Below are positions 9,360 through 17,951 of a stretch of DNA of 64,000 nucleotides, piece after piece. Numbering within the stretch: the first letter of the stretch is position 1; every line of letters starts with the position of its first letter. The position numbers and the translations under genes are program-made. The DNA comes from Oleidesulfovibrio alaskensis DSM 16109. GTDB lineage: Bacteria; Desulfobacterota; Desulfovibrionia; Desulfovibrionales; Desulfovibrionaceae. Under the pieces are notes generated by a model. The model was not told where the DNA came from and made no database searches. It was given only the letters and a program-made list of their open reading frames with translations. The stretch spans positions 632,116 to 696,115 of the forward strand of contig NZ_KI519494.1 of NCBI RefSeq assembly GCF_000482745.1. Reading direction: 5' to 3'.

Positions 9360-9451
9360 GGAAGGGTGGCAGAGTCCGGTTTAATGCGGCGGTCTTGAAA
9401 ACCGTTGAGGGTTTGCGCTCTCCGGGGGTTCGAATCCCTCCCCTTCCGCCA
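9360..9451 (+). tRNA. tRNA-Ser (anticodon UGA)
   Basis: Acceptor arms GGAAGGG (9360-9366) and CCCTTCC (9441-9447) pair fully. The anticodon loop CTTGAAA gives UGA for serine, there is a long variable arm as expected of a class II tRNA, and the T arm GGGGGTTCGAATCCC is canonical. A discriminator G and an encoded CCA follow. Length is 92 nt. Confidence 0.97.
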
Positions 9452-9458
9452 CAAAATC

Positions 9459-9494
9459 AAAGGCTTACCAGATTTTCATCTGGTAAGCCTTTTG
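9459..9494 (+). terminator. Intrinsic terminator after tRNA-Ser
   Basis: A long perfect stem, AAGGCTTACCAGA pairing with TCTGGTAAGCCTT around a short loop, followed by TTTTGT. It begins 8 nt after the tRNA CCA end. Confidence 0.88.
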
Positions 9495-9511
9495 TCGTTC
9501 CAGAGGGGCGT

Positions 9512-9616
9512 TTTGCTGCACTTTGCCAAGCAGAAACAGGCACCAAAGTTGTCGAATTCTGCCGTAAGATGGGCGTTTGTGAGGCTGCTTTTCAGAAATA
9601 CGGTAGCTCTGACGTG
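9512..9616 (+). pseudogene. Decayed fragment of an IS3-family transposase OrfA
   Basis: One frame of this short segment reads as AETGTKVVEFCRKMGVCEAAF followed by KYGSSDV (split here for clarity), which matches the helix-turn-helix region of IS3-type OrfA proteins (typically AEaGtkVaevCRKhGiSeATFY...KYGGmdV). A few residues around the usual YxWK are missing, there is no start codon or SD, and the frame does not continue into the rest of OrfA or OrfB. It sits 60 nt past a tRNA-Ser gene, a common integration spot. I see no terminal inverted repeats. The remaining 9617-9993 shows nothing further that I recognise. Confidence 0.42.
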
Positions 9617-9993
9617 GCGCTTGACGGAAGTTGTTGTGGGGAGACAAGCCCTGCATGGAGCTTTTCTCACTGCCTGTATGAAGATTCTGCTGTTGAATTG
9701 CAGATGGAACACCCTCCACTGGCTCGCACGGTACGTCTTTTTTCTTAAGCTTTTGTTGTATGACGGTCTCAAGGCCAGTTACACGTGCCTCCGGATTGAA
9801 GTGTCGGGGTATAACCATCTAATTTCACAACAGCTATGTTGAAGTGATATTTTTTTCGGGGAGATGCGGCGTCCGGTTGCCCGCCGGTATCGGTGGTGTT
9901 TGACTTGCCTGCTGCCTGAGAGGCACTAGATAGTAATTGCCGTAATCGACAGCTGCCGGTGTGGCGGCTGATTCCGCCGGCAGGAGGAATGTC

Positions 9994-11253
9994 ATGCTGT
10001 CTGTGTTGAAGCGTTTTTTCATGGTGGCCGGGATACTGCTGCTTGTGCTTTTTGCCATCTACCTGTGGGGAGCTGTTTCCGCAGTGTGGGATATGGCCGA
10101 GCGCATGCACGAGGGGCTGGGGCCGTGGGCCGGCGGTGCGGCAGTGTCTGCCGTGGCGTGGGCTTTGTGGTATGCTGTTGCCCCTTTTTTCCGGCCCCGT
10201 GCTCTTGTGCTGCCAGCAGAGCCCGATGAACTGCAGCTGGAGGAATACAGGGCCGAGCTGGTCCGCAGGCTGGGTGATAATGCGTTTCTGCGCGGACGCG
10301 GTGTGAGTGTGCACAGCCGTGAAGATGCCGATGCGGCGCTGGCTTTGCTGGGCCACGAGGCTGATGAGATGATCCGCAGCGCAGCCCGTCAGGTTTTTAC
10401 CGGAACTGCCGTGTCGCAGAACGGCAGGCTTGATTCTCTTATCGTGTTTGTGGTGCTGTGCCGGCTGGTCTGGCGTGTGAGCGCGCTGTATAACCAGCGT
10501 CCCTCCCCCGCGGAAATGCTGTCGCTGTATTCCAATGTTGCCGTCACGTCTTTTCTTGCCGCCGGTATGGAAGATCTGGGCGGTGAAGAAGCCATGGGAG
10601 GCATCATCGGTCCCGCTGTCGCTTCTTCCGCACTGGGGGCGCTGCCCGGGGCAGAAGCCGTTGCCGCCACTGTCACTGCCTCGCTTGTGGACGGTTCGGC
10701 CAACGCCCTGCTGACACTGCGGACAGGTATACTCGCGCGCAATTATGTTTCGGGAACACTGCCGCCGGCAGGGTCATACCGCAGAACGGCCACGGCGGAA
10801 GCTCTTTCCATGCTGGCAGGCATAACGGGCGAAACCGTGCGGCTGGTGCTGGCGCGCACGGGCCGCGCTGCCGTGCAGGTATGCGGAGATACGGCCGCCG
10901 GAGCCGTCAATGCAGGCGTGCGTACAGCCCGCAAGGCCGCCGCGGGTGTGGCGGACGGCATGGGTGGTGCCGCGCGGGCTGTGGGCTGGGGTGTCCGGCG
11001 TTCGGTATATGCCACGGGTGCAGGGGTGAGCGGTGGCGCCCGGGTGTTGCGTACCGGTGCGGGACAGGCGGTGTCGGCCGTGGGAGGAACTGCGGCGCTG
11101 TTCAGCAGGGCGGTGGGCCGCGGAGCCCTGCGGTCTGCCGAGGTTATCGGAGCGGGTGTCAAAGGCGGCAGCAAAATGGCGTCCGGTGTGTGGACGCGTA
11201 CCGGCGGCAGGGCTGCATTGTTTTTACGCGGGGCGGTCCGTTTGCGGAAATAG
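9994..11253 (+). CDS. DUF697 family membrane protein
   Basis: Predicted inner-membrane protein of 419 residues. Two N-terminal hydrophobic segments (VAGILLLVLFAIYLWGAV and a second around residues 50-70) precede a DUF697-like domain (VSQNGRLDSLIVFVVLCRLV ... LYNQRPSPAEMLSLYSNVAV ... GSANALLTLRTGILARNY), related to the C-terminal part of YcjF and of some GTPase-associated proteins. The last ~130 residues are an Ala/Gly-rich low-complexity tail with imperfect repeats. ATG 9994 has AGGAGG 6 nt upstream and is preferred over a GTG at 9961. No GTPase partner gene is adjacent, so function is unknown. Confidence 0.75.
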   Translation: MLSVLKRFFMVAGILLLVLFAIYLWGAVSAVWDMAERMHEGLGPWAGGAAVSAVAWALWYAVAPFFRPRALVLPAEPDELQLEEYRAELVRRLGDNAFLRGRGVSVHSREDADAALALLGHEADEMIRSAARQVFTGTAVSQNGRLDSLIVFVVLCRLVWRVSALYNQRPSPAEMLSLYSNVAVTSFLAAGMEDLGGEEAMGGIIGPAVASSALGALPGAEAVAATVTASLVDGSANALLTLRTGILARNYVSGTLPPAGSYRRTATAEALSMLAGITGETVRLVLARTGRAAVQVCGDTAAGAVNAGVRTARKAAAGVADGMGGAARAVGWGVRRSVYATGAGVSGGARVLRTGAGQAVSAVGGTAALFSRAVGRGALRSAEVIGAGVKGGSKMASGVWTRTGGRAALFLRGAVRLRK

Positions 11254-11796
11254 GTTCGCGCATAGATAGCGTGCCTGCCTGTATCCCGCATGCTCTTTTC
11301 TGCGTATGTATTGCCCGAAAGCAAAGTGCCCGGGCCCTTTGCCGCATTGTTTCCGCATCGTTTTTTTTCTTTTTCATTTCAAATAAAATATAACATAAGT
11401 GCAGTGCCGGTTTTCAACTGCACAGATATATTGCTTTTGCAATTCATTAAGCTGTGCATTGCAAAGTGTGCAGTCTTTTTTTCATATATTGGTGTTGTTG
11501 TATGTCGTTTCAATATTGCTGACACTGTGTACTGGTCATTTCCGATGTGTGCATTGTTTTTGGCATTATGTCCTTAAGTATGCTTTATGCTGTCTTGTCC
11601 GATATTGCAGTGTGCACAGCTGCTGAAAAAACACATGCCTGCCTTGTGGTGAGTTGACAGTGTTAAGGTTTTGGCATAGCAGCCGATAGGATGGTAACTG
11701 AAGGCATTCCGGCAGTTTCCGGTCAAGGGGGTTCGTTTGAGTGGACAATCGGGAAACGGCGGGGAAGGAATGCGTTGCGGGTAAGCAGGAGGAACC
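11254..11796. other. AT-rich intergenic region with repeated TGTGCA/TGCA words
   Basis: No gene is convincing here. The base composition is clearly more AT-rich than its neighbours, with poly-T tracts around 11361-11373. GTGCAGT/ACTGCAC form a hairpin at 11399-11423, and TGTGCA or GTGCAG words recur near 11453-11473, 11546 and 11607-11618. A TTGACA at about 11654 is a possible -35 element, but no good -10 follows. This is presumably the upstream control region of the cytochrome-chemoreceptor pair. Confidence 0.4.
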
Positions 11797-12258
11797 ATGA
11801 AGAAGGGCTTTGTACCTGTGGCCTTGCTGGCGCTGATTGCGGTGTGCGGTCTGTGCATTGTGCAGCAGGCTGTGGCGGGTGCGTATGTCGGGTCGGCGCG
11901 TTGCGGAGAATGCCACGAAACGGAATATGAAACGTTTCAGAAACACTCTGTAAAGGCTAAGTCATGGAAAAGTGTGTCCATTATGGCGTCAGATCTTACG
12001 CCGCAGGAGCTTGAGGGCTGCTACGACTGTCATACAACAGGGCACGGTAAAGGCGGTTTTGTAAGCATTGAAACCACACCGGAACTGGCCGACGTGGGGT
12101 GCGAGACATGCCACGGTCCCGGAGCGCAGCACGCGGAAACAGGCGATCCGGAAATGATAACCCGTAAGCCGGACATCAAAACCTGTGAAACGTGCCACAA
12201 CGAAAGCCGCGTACAGGCATTCGGGTACAAGCCGCTGATTTCCAGCGGTGCCCACTAG
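11797..12258 (+). CDS. Periplasmic tetrahaem cytochrome c
   Basis: Exported electron-transfer protein of 153 residues. A Sec signal peptide (MKKGFVPVALLALIAVCGLC..., cleavage likely after AVAG) precedes four CxxCH haem sites: CGECH, CYDCH, CETCH and CETCH. The spacing and the SARCGECHETEYETFQKHSVKA opening (quoted in part: SARCGECHETEYETF) resemble cytochrome c554-type tetrahaem domains rather than cytochrome c3. AGGAGG lies 4 nt before the ATG. The gene ends 9 nt before a chemoreceptor that itself has a haem site, which suggests that the cytochrome delivers electrons to, or works with, the receptor; that link is inference. Confidence 0.88.
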   Translation: MKKGFVPVALLALIAVCGLCIVQQAVAGAYVGSARCGECHETEYETFQKHSVKAKSWKSVSIMASDLTPQELEGCYDCHTTGHGKGGFVSIETTPELADVGCETCHGPGAQHAETGDPEMITRKPDIKTCETCHNESRVQAFGYKPLISSGAH

Positions 12259-12267
12259 GAGGTCTGT

Positions 12268-14292
12268 ATGCTGCATTTCATCCGTAAATCCATAGGACTG
12301 AAGACGCTTACGCTTATTGCCGGCATATCCGTTGTGGTGTTCACCATACTTATAGGTGTGACCACCCAGCGTCAGTATGACGGCATGCTGGGGCAGATGG
12401 ACACCGCACTCACGCGGGTTTCTGAGCTTATCAAACTGGCAACTGACGGTCCCATGCTGGTGGGCGATGATGACGGTACAAAGGCTCAGTTCGCTCTGCT
12501 GGCAAAACGGTATCCCGATACGCAGGTGTATATAACAAATTTTAAAAACAATATTACCTACAGCACGCGTACGGGCACAGTCCGCAAGGATGTGGAAGAT
12601 GTTTTTTCCGACCCTTCGGTGCTGGCGCTTACCGAAAAGGCAGTGAAAACAGACGTGCACGAGGGATTGCTGCTCAAGGAGGGCGGAAAATCCTTCATGC
12701 TCCGCAGTACCAGCATTCCCAACGACGATTCGTGCCACCACTGTCATGGTTCGTCTCAGCCCATTCTGGGGCAGCTTGTGGTGGTCAAGGATGTCACCCC
12801 CATGGTCGCGGGTATCCATCGTCAGGTGCTTGAGACGGTGGCGTTTTCTGTGGGCGGACTGGCAACGCTGATCTGCATCGTGTTCTTTTTTCTGCGCAAG
12901 ACAGTCATCAAGCCCGTACAGGAGATCACCGAGGCCAGCCACAGAATCGCCCACGGCGAGCTGGAGACGCAGTTCACTGTCCATTCGCAGGACGAACTGG
13001 GCAAGCTGGAGAGCAATCTCGGCGAGATGGTGGGCAAGCTCAAGGAGCAGCTGGGCTTTTCGCGCGGGATACTGCAGGGCATGACCACGCCGTTTCTGGT
13101 TACGGATACGGAAGGCAATGTGACTTTCACCAATAAAGGCATGGTGGACTGTCTGTGCGAACTGGGTGATCCTGACCAGCATGTGGGCAAAACCGTTGGA
13201 GAGTTTTTCTACAACGACGTGAGCCGCGAAACGCTTACCCACAAGGTGCTTGCCAACCGCAAGGCCATTACCGGCGTGGAGGTGGAATTTACCGACCGCG
13301 ACGGTGAAACCCGCTACAGTGTGCTTGACAGCTCGCCCATATATGATCTGGACGGCAACCTGATGGGAGCCTTTACCGTTTGTACTGACATGACGGAATT
13401 CCGCCGCCAGCAGCGTCTGGTGGAAGAGCAGAATTCGCGCATCACCCGCGCGGCGGAAGCTGCGGGAGCCATCGCCGTACAGGTGTCTTCAGCTTCCGAG
13501 GAGCTTTCGGCGCAGGTGGAGCAGTCCAGTTCCGGCGCGGAAGAGCAGCGCAGCCTTACTGCCGAAGGGGCCACAGCCATGGAGCAGATGAACGCCACTG
13601 TCACCGAGGTGGCGCGGAATGCTTCCAATGCGGCCGAAATGGCGGGAAAAGCACAGGACGTGGCCAAGAACGGGGTTTCCGTGGTGGAAGATACCGTGCG
13701 CCACATCAACGATGTTGCACGACAGGCTGAAAGTCTGAAAACGGAAATGGGCGGACTGGCGGACAAGGCGGAAGGCATAGGCGAGATTATCAACGTGATT
13801 GAAGATATTGCCGACCAGACCAACCTGCTGGCCCTCAACGCCGCCATAGAGGCTGCGCGCGCGGGCGATGCCGGACGCGGGTTTGCCGTGGTGGCCGATG
13901 AAGTGCGCAAGCTGGCGGAAAAAACCATGAGTGCCACCCGTCAGGTCGTGGATTATGTGGGGTCCATTCAGGAAAGCACCCGCAGAAATATGGCTGCCAC
14001 GGAACAGGCGGTGAAGCTGGTGGAGCAGTCCACGGCCATGGCCGGAGAATCGGGCCGTACCCTGCATTCCATCGTCCAGATGGTGGTGGAGACGGCGGAT
14101 CAGGTGCGTGCCATTGCCACCGCCGCCGAAGAACAGTCTGCCGCCAGCGAGCAGATAAACCGCTCCATGGAGCAGATAAGCCGCATTTCTTCGGAAACGG
14201 CCGATGCCATGAACCAGTCGGCACAGGCGGTTTCAGACCTTGCGCGGCTGGCTGTGGATCTTAACGCCATTATTACCGACATGCGGCGCTGA
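12268..14292 (+). CDS. DcrA-like methyl-accepting chemotaxis protein with c-type haem sensor domain
   Basis: Transmembrane chemoreceptor of 674 residues. Order: TM1 (about 13-35), a periplasmic sensor domain with one haem-attachment motif C156-H-H-C159-H160, TM2 (about 190-212), HAMP, a cytoplasmic PAS domain (about 270-385), and a C-terminal signalling domain with the conserved hairpin tip (DQTNLLALNAAIEAARAGDA). A single CxxCH in the periplasmic loop is the hallmark of DcrA of Desulfovibrio vulgaris, proposed to sense oxygen or redox potential. It would signal to CheA/CheW, which are not in the window. It starts 9 nt after the tetrahaem cytochrome gene with AGGAGG before the ATG, so the two are co-transcribed. 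Confidence 0.9.
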   Translation: MLHFIRKSIGLKTLTLIAGISVVVFTILIGVTTQRQYDGMLGQMDTALTRVSELIKLATDGPMLVGDDDGTKAQFALLAKRYPDTQVYITNFKNNITYSTRTGTVRKDVEDVFSDPSVLALTEKAVKTDVHEGLLLKEGGKSFMLRSTSIPNDDSCHHCHGSSQPILGQLVVVKDVTPMVAGIHRQVLETVAFSVGGLATLICIVFFFLRKTVIKPVQEITEASHRIAHGELETQFTVHSQDELGKLESNLGEMVGKLKEQLGFSRGILQGMTTPFLVTDTEGNVTFTNKGMVDCLCELGDPDQHVGKTVGEFFYNDVSRETLTHKVLANRKAITGVEVEFTDRDGETRYSVLDSSPIYDLDGNLMGAFTVCTDMTEFRRQQRLVEEQNSRITRAAEAAGAIAVQVSSASEELSAQVEQSSSGAEEQRSLTAEGATAMEQMNATVTEVARNASNAAEMAGKAQDVAKNGVSVVEDTVRHINDVARQAESLKTEMGGLADKAEGIGEIINVIEDIADQTNLLALNAAIEAARAGDAGRGFAVVADEVRKLAEKTMSATRQVVDYVGSIQESTRRNMAATEQAVKLVEQSTAMAGESGRTLHSIVQMVVETADQVRAIATAAEEQSAASEQINRSMEQISRISSETADAMNQSAQAVSDLARLAVDLNAIITDMRR

Positions 14293-14320
14293 CCGCCGCC
14301 CGATGTATGAAAAAACAAAA

Positions 14321-14350
14321 AAAGCCGGAGCAATACGCTCCGGCTTTTTG
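14321..14350. terminator. Bidirectional intrinsic terminator
   Basis: AAAGCCGGAGC and GCTCCGGCTTT form an 11-bp stem with a 5-nt loop, T-rich on both strands. It lies between the end of the chemoreceptor gene (plus) and the end of the DMT transporter gene (minus), and can serve both. Confidence 0.88.
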
Positions 14351-14426
14351 TTTTTGCGGCGGCGGGTGCCGGCTGCCGGAGAAACCGGAGGACAGCAGAC
14401 CGCAATGCTCTGCAGACGTCAGGGGC

Positions 14427-15293
14427 TCAGGCCGTGGCCGCGGTGTTTTTTTCGCGCACCACCACAAATACTCCGGAAAGAACAAGCGCACTGCCCGCCA
14501 GTCCCACAGGCGGCAGAATCTCGTTCCACCACCAGTACGCCAGCACGGCAGCGGCCACCGGTTCCAGATTGGCCACTATGGCCGCCCGCGACGCGGCCAG
14601 CCGTTTGAGCCCTGCGCAGTAGGCAAGATATGCCAGCCATGTGCACAGAAAGCCTTCCATTATCAGCGCGAACCAGCCCAGCGCACTGTGCTGCGAAAAA
14701 GTGACCCACGGCAGCAGAGCCAGTGCCCCCGCAGGCAGGCAGTAGGAATACAGAGTGACTGACGAGTAGCGGTGCAGGTAGGTTTTGCCGAAAACGTAGT
14801 GCAGCGAATAGCTGAAACCGGCCACAAGTCCCCACAGCACGCCTGCCGTGACCGACCCGCTGCCAGCGCCGCCGGACAGACTGACCAGCATGGTGCCGCT
14901 CATGGCCAGCGCCAGCGCAGCCAGCCTGTGCGGCGTAAGTGCCTCGGCAAAGCAGATACGGGCCAGCAGCGCCACCCATGCGGGTGCGGTGTAGAGCATT
15001 ATGGAGGCCAGCGCGGCCCCGCCTTCGCGCACGGAAATCTGATACGAGCCGAAAAACAGCGCTATTCCCACCAGACCGAACGCCGTGAACACGGGGGCAT
15101 CACGCAGCCCGGCGCGCCACCGGCCGGTCACCGCAGCATGCGCCATGAAAAACAGCGCACCGGTAAGGCACCGCCAGAAGGCCACCTCCATGGGGGTGGT
15201 GCCTTCGTTAAAGCATATCTGGGCCAGCGGACCGATAAAGGCCCACATGAGCGCGGCCAGAGCAACATATACATATCCCAGTGCAGACTGCAT
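14427..15293 (-). CDS. EamA/DMT-family transporter
   Basis: Inner-membrane drug/metabolite transporter family protein, 288 residues, with about ten hydrophobic helices arranged as two EamA repeats, the usual length of the family. The substrate cannot be read from sequence; relatives export amino acids or other small metabolites. I start at ATG 15293, with AGGGGAG 7 nt upstream. An upstream in-frame start would add 28 polar residues and overlap the divergent transporter's promoter region. It is transcribed away from the MOT1-type gene. Confidence 0.85.
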   Translation of the reverse strand: MQSALGYVYVALAALMWAFIGPLAQICFNEGTTPMEVAFWRCLTGALFFMAHAAVTGRWRAGLRDAPVFTAFGLVGIALFFGSYQISVREGGAALASIMLYTAPAWVALLARICFAEALTPHRLAALALAMSGTMLVSLSGGAGSGSVTAGVLWGLVAGFSYSLHYVFGKTYLHRYSSVTLYSYCLPAGALALLPWVTFSQHSALGWFALIMEGFLCTWLAYLAYCAGLKRLAASRAAIVANLEPVAAAVLAYWWWNEILPPVGLAGSALVLSGVFVVVREKNTAATA

Positions 15294-15403
15294 GGCGGGG
15301 CTCCCCTGTGGTTGCCGGCGGCGGAGCAACCTGTTTTCATACTTCATTGTTCTGCAATACAGTGTTAAAAGACACAAAACAATCCTCCAGCAGGAGTCTG
15401 CCT

Positions 15404-16588
15404 ATGCAACTGGGACGCTACAGATTTGACAGGATGGAGCTGGCGGGATCGCTGGGCGATCTGGGCACCCTGCTGCCGCTGGCCGTGGGCATGATAATGG
15501 TTAACGGCCTGGATCCCATGGGACTTTTTTTTGCGGTCGGGCTGTATTATATCATCGCGGGTCACTATTACGGCGTTCCCGTGGCCGTGCAGCCCATGAA
15601 ATCCATCGGCGGTTATGCTGTGGCCACAGGAGTGGGCACAGGTTCGGTCAGCGCTGCCTGTCTTATCATGGGGCTGGGTATGCTGGCTGTGGGCAGGTGG
15701 AATCTGGCCGAAGCATTGCGCAGGCATATTCCGCAGGCAGTCATCAGGGGGGTGCAGGCTTCCACCGGGGTGTTGCTGGCAACGCAGGGGGTCCGCTTCA
15801 TGCTGGGCACCCATTCACTGCAGCAGCAACTCAGCGAGCCTTTTCTGGGGCTCGGGGGGCTGGGCCCCGTGCCGTGGAGTCTCATTCTGGGGCTTGCTTT
15901 TCTGACCTGCGCGCTTTTGCTGCTTAATAATCCGCGTTTTCCCGCTGCGCTGGTGGTTGTGGGATCCGGTCTGCTGCTGGGGCTGGTTTTTTCCGATGCC
16001 ACTTTCTCCTTCGGGCTGCATCTGCCGCGCCTGCTGCCGCTGGGGTTGCCTTCGCTGGCTGATTTCGCCTATGCGCTTCCTGTACTTGTCATGCCGCAGC
16101 TGCCCATGACGCTGGGCAACGCTGTCATTGCCAATGCCGATCTTTCACACACTTATTTTCCCGAAAGCAGTTCGCGGGTGACACCGCGTTCTCTTTGCTA
16201 CAGCATGGGAGCGGCATGCACCGGGGCTTTTCTGCTGGGCGGCATGCCCATGTGCCACGGTGCCGGAGGTCTGGCGGCACATTATCGTTTCGGGGCCAGA
16301 ACATGCGGATCAAACCTCATCATCGGCGCTGTGTTTGTGCTGTTTTCCGTTATGCTGGGAGCGGGTATGCTGGACGCGGTGCGCCTGCTGCCGCTGGCCG
16401 TGCTGGGCACGCTGCTGCTGCTTGCGGGCCTCGAATTGTGCCTGACGGTGCGTGATGTGCTGGACCGGAGCGGGTTGTTTGTGGTTTTCTGCATGCTGAC
16501 ATTGACGCTGACAACCAATCTGGCGGTGTCCTTTGTGGCGGGTACCGCACTTGCCCTGCTGATGGCGCGGGGCAGAATAACGCTGTAA
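15404..16588 (+). CDS. MOT1-type putative molybdate/sulfate transporter
   Basis: Polytopic membrane protein of 394 residues resembling the MOT1/SULTR5 branch of the SulP-like transporters: an early ELAGSLGDLGTLLPLAVG motif, VAVQPMKSIGGYA, and MPMCHGAGGLAAHYRFGART are the conserved blocks of this family. Unlike typical SulP proteins it has no C-terminal STAS domain. Members transport molybdate or sulfate. In a sulfate reducer either is plausible, and molybdate would fit its molybdoenzymes. ATG 15404 has AGGAG 7 nt upstream; the open frame further upstream overlaps the divergent transporter gene. It is followed after 19 nt by an unrecognised membrane-anchored protein. Confidence 0.8.
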   Translation: MQLGRYRFDRMELAGSLGDLGTLLPLAVGMIMVNGLDPMGLFFAVGLYYIIAGHYYGVPVAVQPMKSIGGYAVATGVGTGSVSAACLIMGLGMLAVGRWNLAEALRRHIPQAVIRGVQASTGVLLATQGVRFMLGTHSLQQQLSEPFLGLGGLGPVPWSLILGLAFLTCALLLLNNPRFPAALVVVGSGLLLGLVFSDATFSFGLHLPRLLPLGLPSLADFAYALPVLVMPQLPMTLGNAVIANADLSHTYFPESSSRVTPRSLCYSMGAACTGAFLLGGMPMCHGAGGLAAHYRFGARTCGSNLIIGAVFVLFSVMLGAGMLDAVRLLPLAVLGTLLLLAGLELCLTVRDVLDRSGLFVVFCMLTLTLTTNLAVSFVAGTALALLMARGRITL

Positions 16589-16607
16589 GACAGGCTACGG
16601 AGAATAC

Positions 16608-17810
16608 ATGAGCGATAAAAGACAGTCTCTGGATATGACACCTCCGGCCCGTCGGAAGGGCGGACTGGCTATTCTGGCGGTAATAGTGCTTGTGGTTGCT
16701 GCTGCAGGCTATTTCCTGCTGCGTGACGGCGGCAGCGGCATTCCGCCTGTGGGGCAGACCGGCCCGTCCGGCCAGATGCGGCAGGCCGTGCCTGACCGGG
16801 AGGCTCCGGCCGTGCAGGGGGCTTTGCCTTCCGCCAATGGCTCACGGTCGGGGGCGGAAGGGTCTGCCGCGGTATCCGCGGGACAGGCCGCAGGAACCGG
16901 ACAGGCAGCGCCGGGCGGCATGATGGCCGGTGACAGTGCCGGCGACAGTGCCGGAGCAGGCATGGAACCGGACGCGGTCGCAGTGCCGCCGGTTTCCGAA
17001 GATTCCGTCATCGGGCCTGACTTCATCGATGATACGGCCCGCTGGCTGGTGGAAGGGTATTATCCGCGCGGCACATACCCCACTGCCCTTAACGAAGGAG
17101 TGGTGGTGCGTGATGTGAAAATGCTCAATACCCACGTGGGCGTGGGCATGCCCGGTATCCGGTGGCAGGGTGACGACATACGCAAGGCGCGCGAGGCCGT
17201 GCTGGCCTATGTGCTGTCTCCGGCCATGGTGCGGGGGCTGTATGATTTGTACAGCGGGCAGTTTATGACGGCGGTGGAGCGGCATGCCGACGGTCTCATG
17301 CGTGAACGCAGAGGCCGCGAGGTGAATCTTTCCGCCGCGGAAAAAAAGGAAATGTACGCTATTTACAGCCGCCTGATACGGGGGCTGGCCGCCATAGCCG
17401 AGAATGTGCTGGATATGCCCGATGCCGGCGGGCGTGTGCAGGGCTGCCTGCAGGCGCGCCGTGCCACGCTGGACGCCAACGCAGCTTTTGCCGAGGCGCT
17501 GCATACCTATCAGATGCTTGTGGAACAGAATGCACCATATGCGGAAGTGCAGCAGGCCCTGAAGGATAAAGATGCCGCCGGCAAGGCGTTTCAGCAGGCC
17601 ATTGTGGAGCGCGAACGCAAGATAGCGGCTCTGGCAGCGGAACTGCGCCGTCCGGGCGTATCGCGCGCGCTGGACGATGAAGGCGCCGTATATGTTGCCA
17701 TGTGGATAGCCCGCAGGCTGGAGACCGGAGCCGGTGTGGAACCTGCCCTGCGCGAGGCCGTGGACGTGCTGCGTGACGTGGCGCAGGAATTTGAGCGGCG
17801 TTCCCGCTGA
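16608..17810 (+). CDS. Membrane-anchored protein of unknown function
   Basis: Not recognised. The 400-residue product has a polar N-terminus, one hydrophobic segment (LAILAVIVLVVAAAGYFLL, about residues 20-38), a long Gly/Ala/Pro/Ser-rich linker (about 40-130), and a charged, mostly helical C-terminal domain (about 135-400) that should lie in the periplasm. There are no Cys or metal-binding motifs of note. It starts 19 nt after the MOT1-type transporter with a GGAG site, so it may be co-transcribed, and ends before a terminator. The helical domain contains YGxYPRGTYPTALNEGV-like motifs that may help distant-homology searches (seen as YYPRGTYPTALNEGVVV). Confidence 0.72.
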   Translation: MSDKRQSLDMTPPARRKGGLAILAVIVLVVAAAGYFLLRDGGSGIPPVGQTGPSGQMRQAVPDREAPAVQGALPSANGSRSGAEGSAAVSAGQAAGTGQAAPGGMMAGDSAGDSAGAGMEPDAVAVPPVSEDSVIGPDFIDDTARWLVEGYYPRGTYPTALNEGVVVRDVKMLNTHVGVGMPGIRWQGDDIRKAREAVLAYVLSPAMVRGLYDLYSGQFMTAVERHADGLMRERRGREVNLSAAEKKEMYAIYSRLIRGLAAIAENVLDMPDAGGRVQGCLQARRATLDANAAFAEALHTYQMLVEQNAPYAEVQQALKDKDAAGKAFQQAIVERERKIAALAAELRRPGVSRALDDEGAVYVAMWIARRLETGAGVEPALREAVDVLRDVAQEFERRSR

Positions 17811-17874
17811 GTGCGGCGGGCCGTCCTGCAGCGCGCTGCCAGTGGCGCGGCGGAAGAAACGTATCGGTAAGCGG

Positions 17875-17902
17875 AGGCCGGAGCAGTTGCTCCGGCCTTT
17901 TT
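17875..17902 (+). terminator. Intrinsic terminator
   Basis: AGGCCGGAGCA and TGCTCCGGCCT form an 11-bp perfect stem with a two-base loop, followed by TTTTT. It closes the MOT1-unknown transcription unit. Confidence 0.87.
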
Positions 17903-17951
17903 GTAAACGCGCCGCCGCAGGAATGCGGCGGAATGTGACGGGGGAGAGCGC

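Noticed and set aside
9617..9990. Rest of an IS element or a second gene after the OrfA fragment
   Set aside because: Neither strand shows OrfB, terminal inverted repeats or any other recognisable protein.
11989..13242. 417-codon minus-strand frame
   Set aside because: Antisense to the cytochrome and chemoreceptor genes; no start signal or domain.
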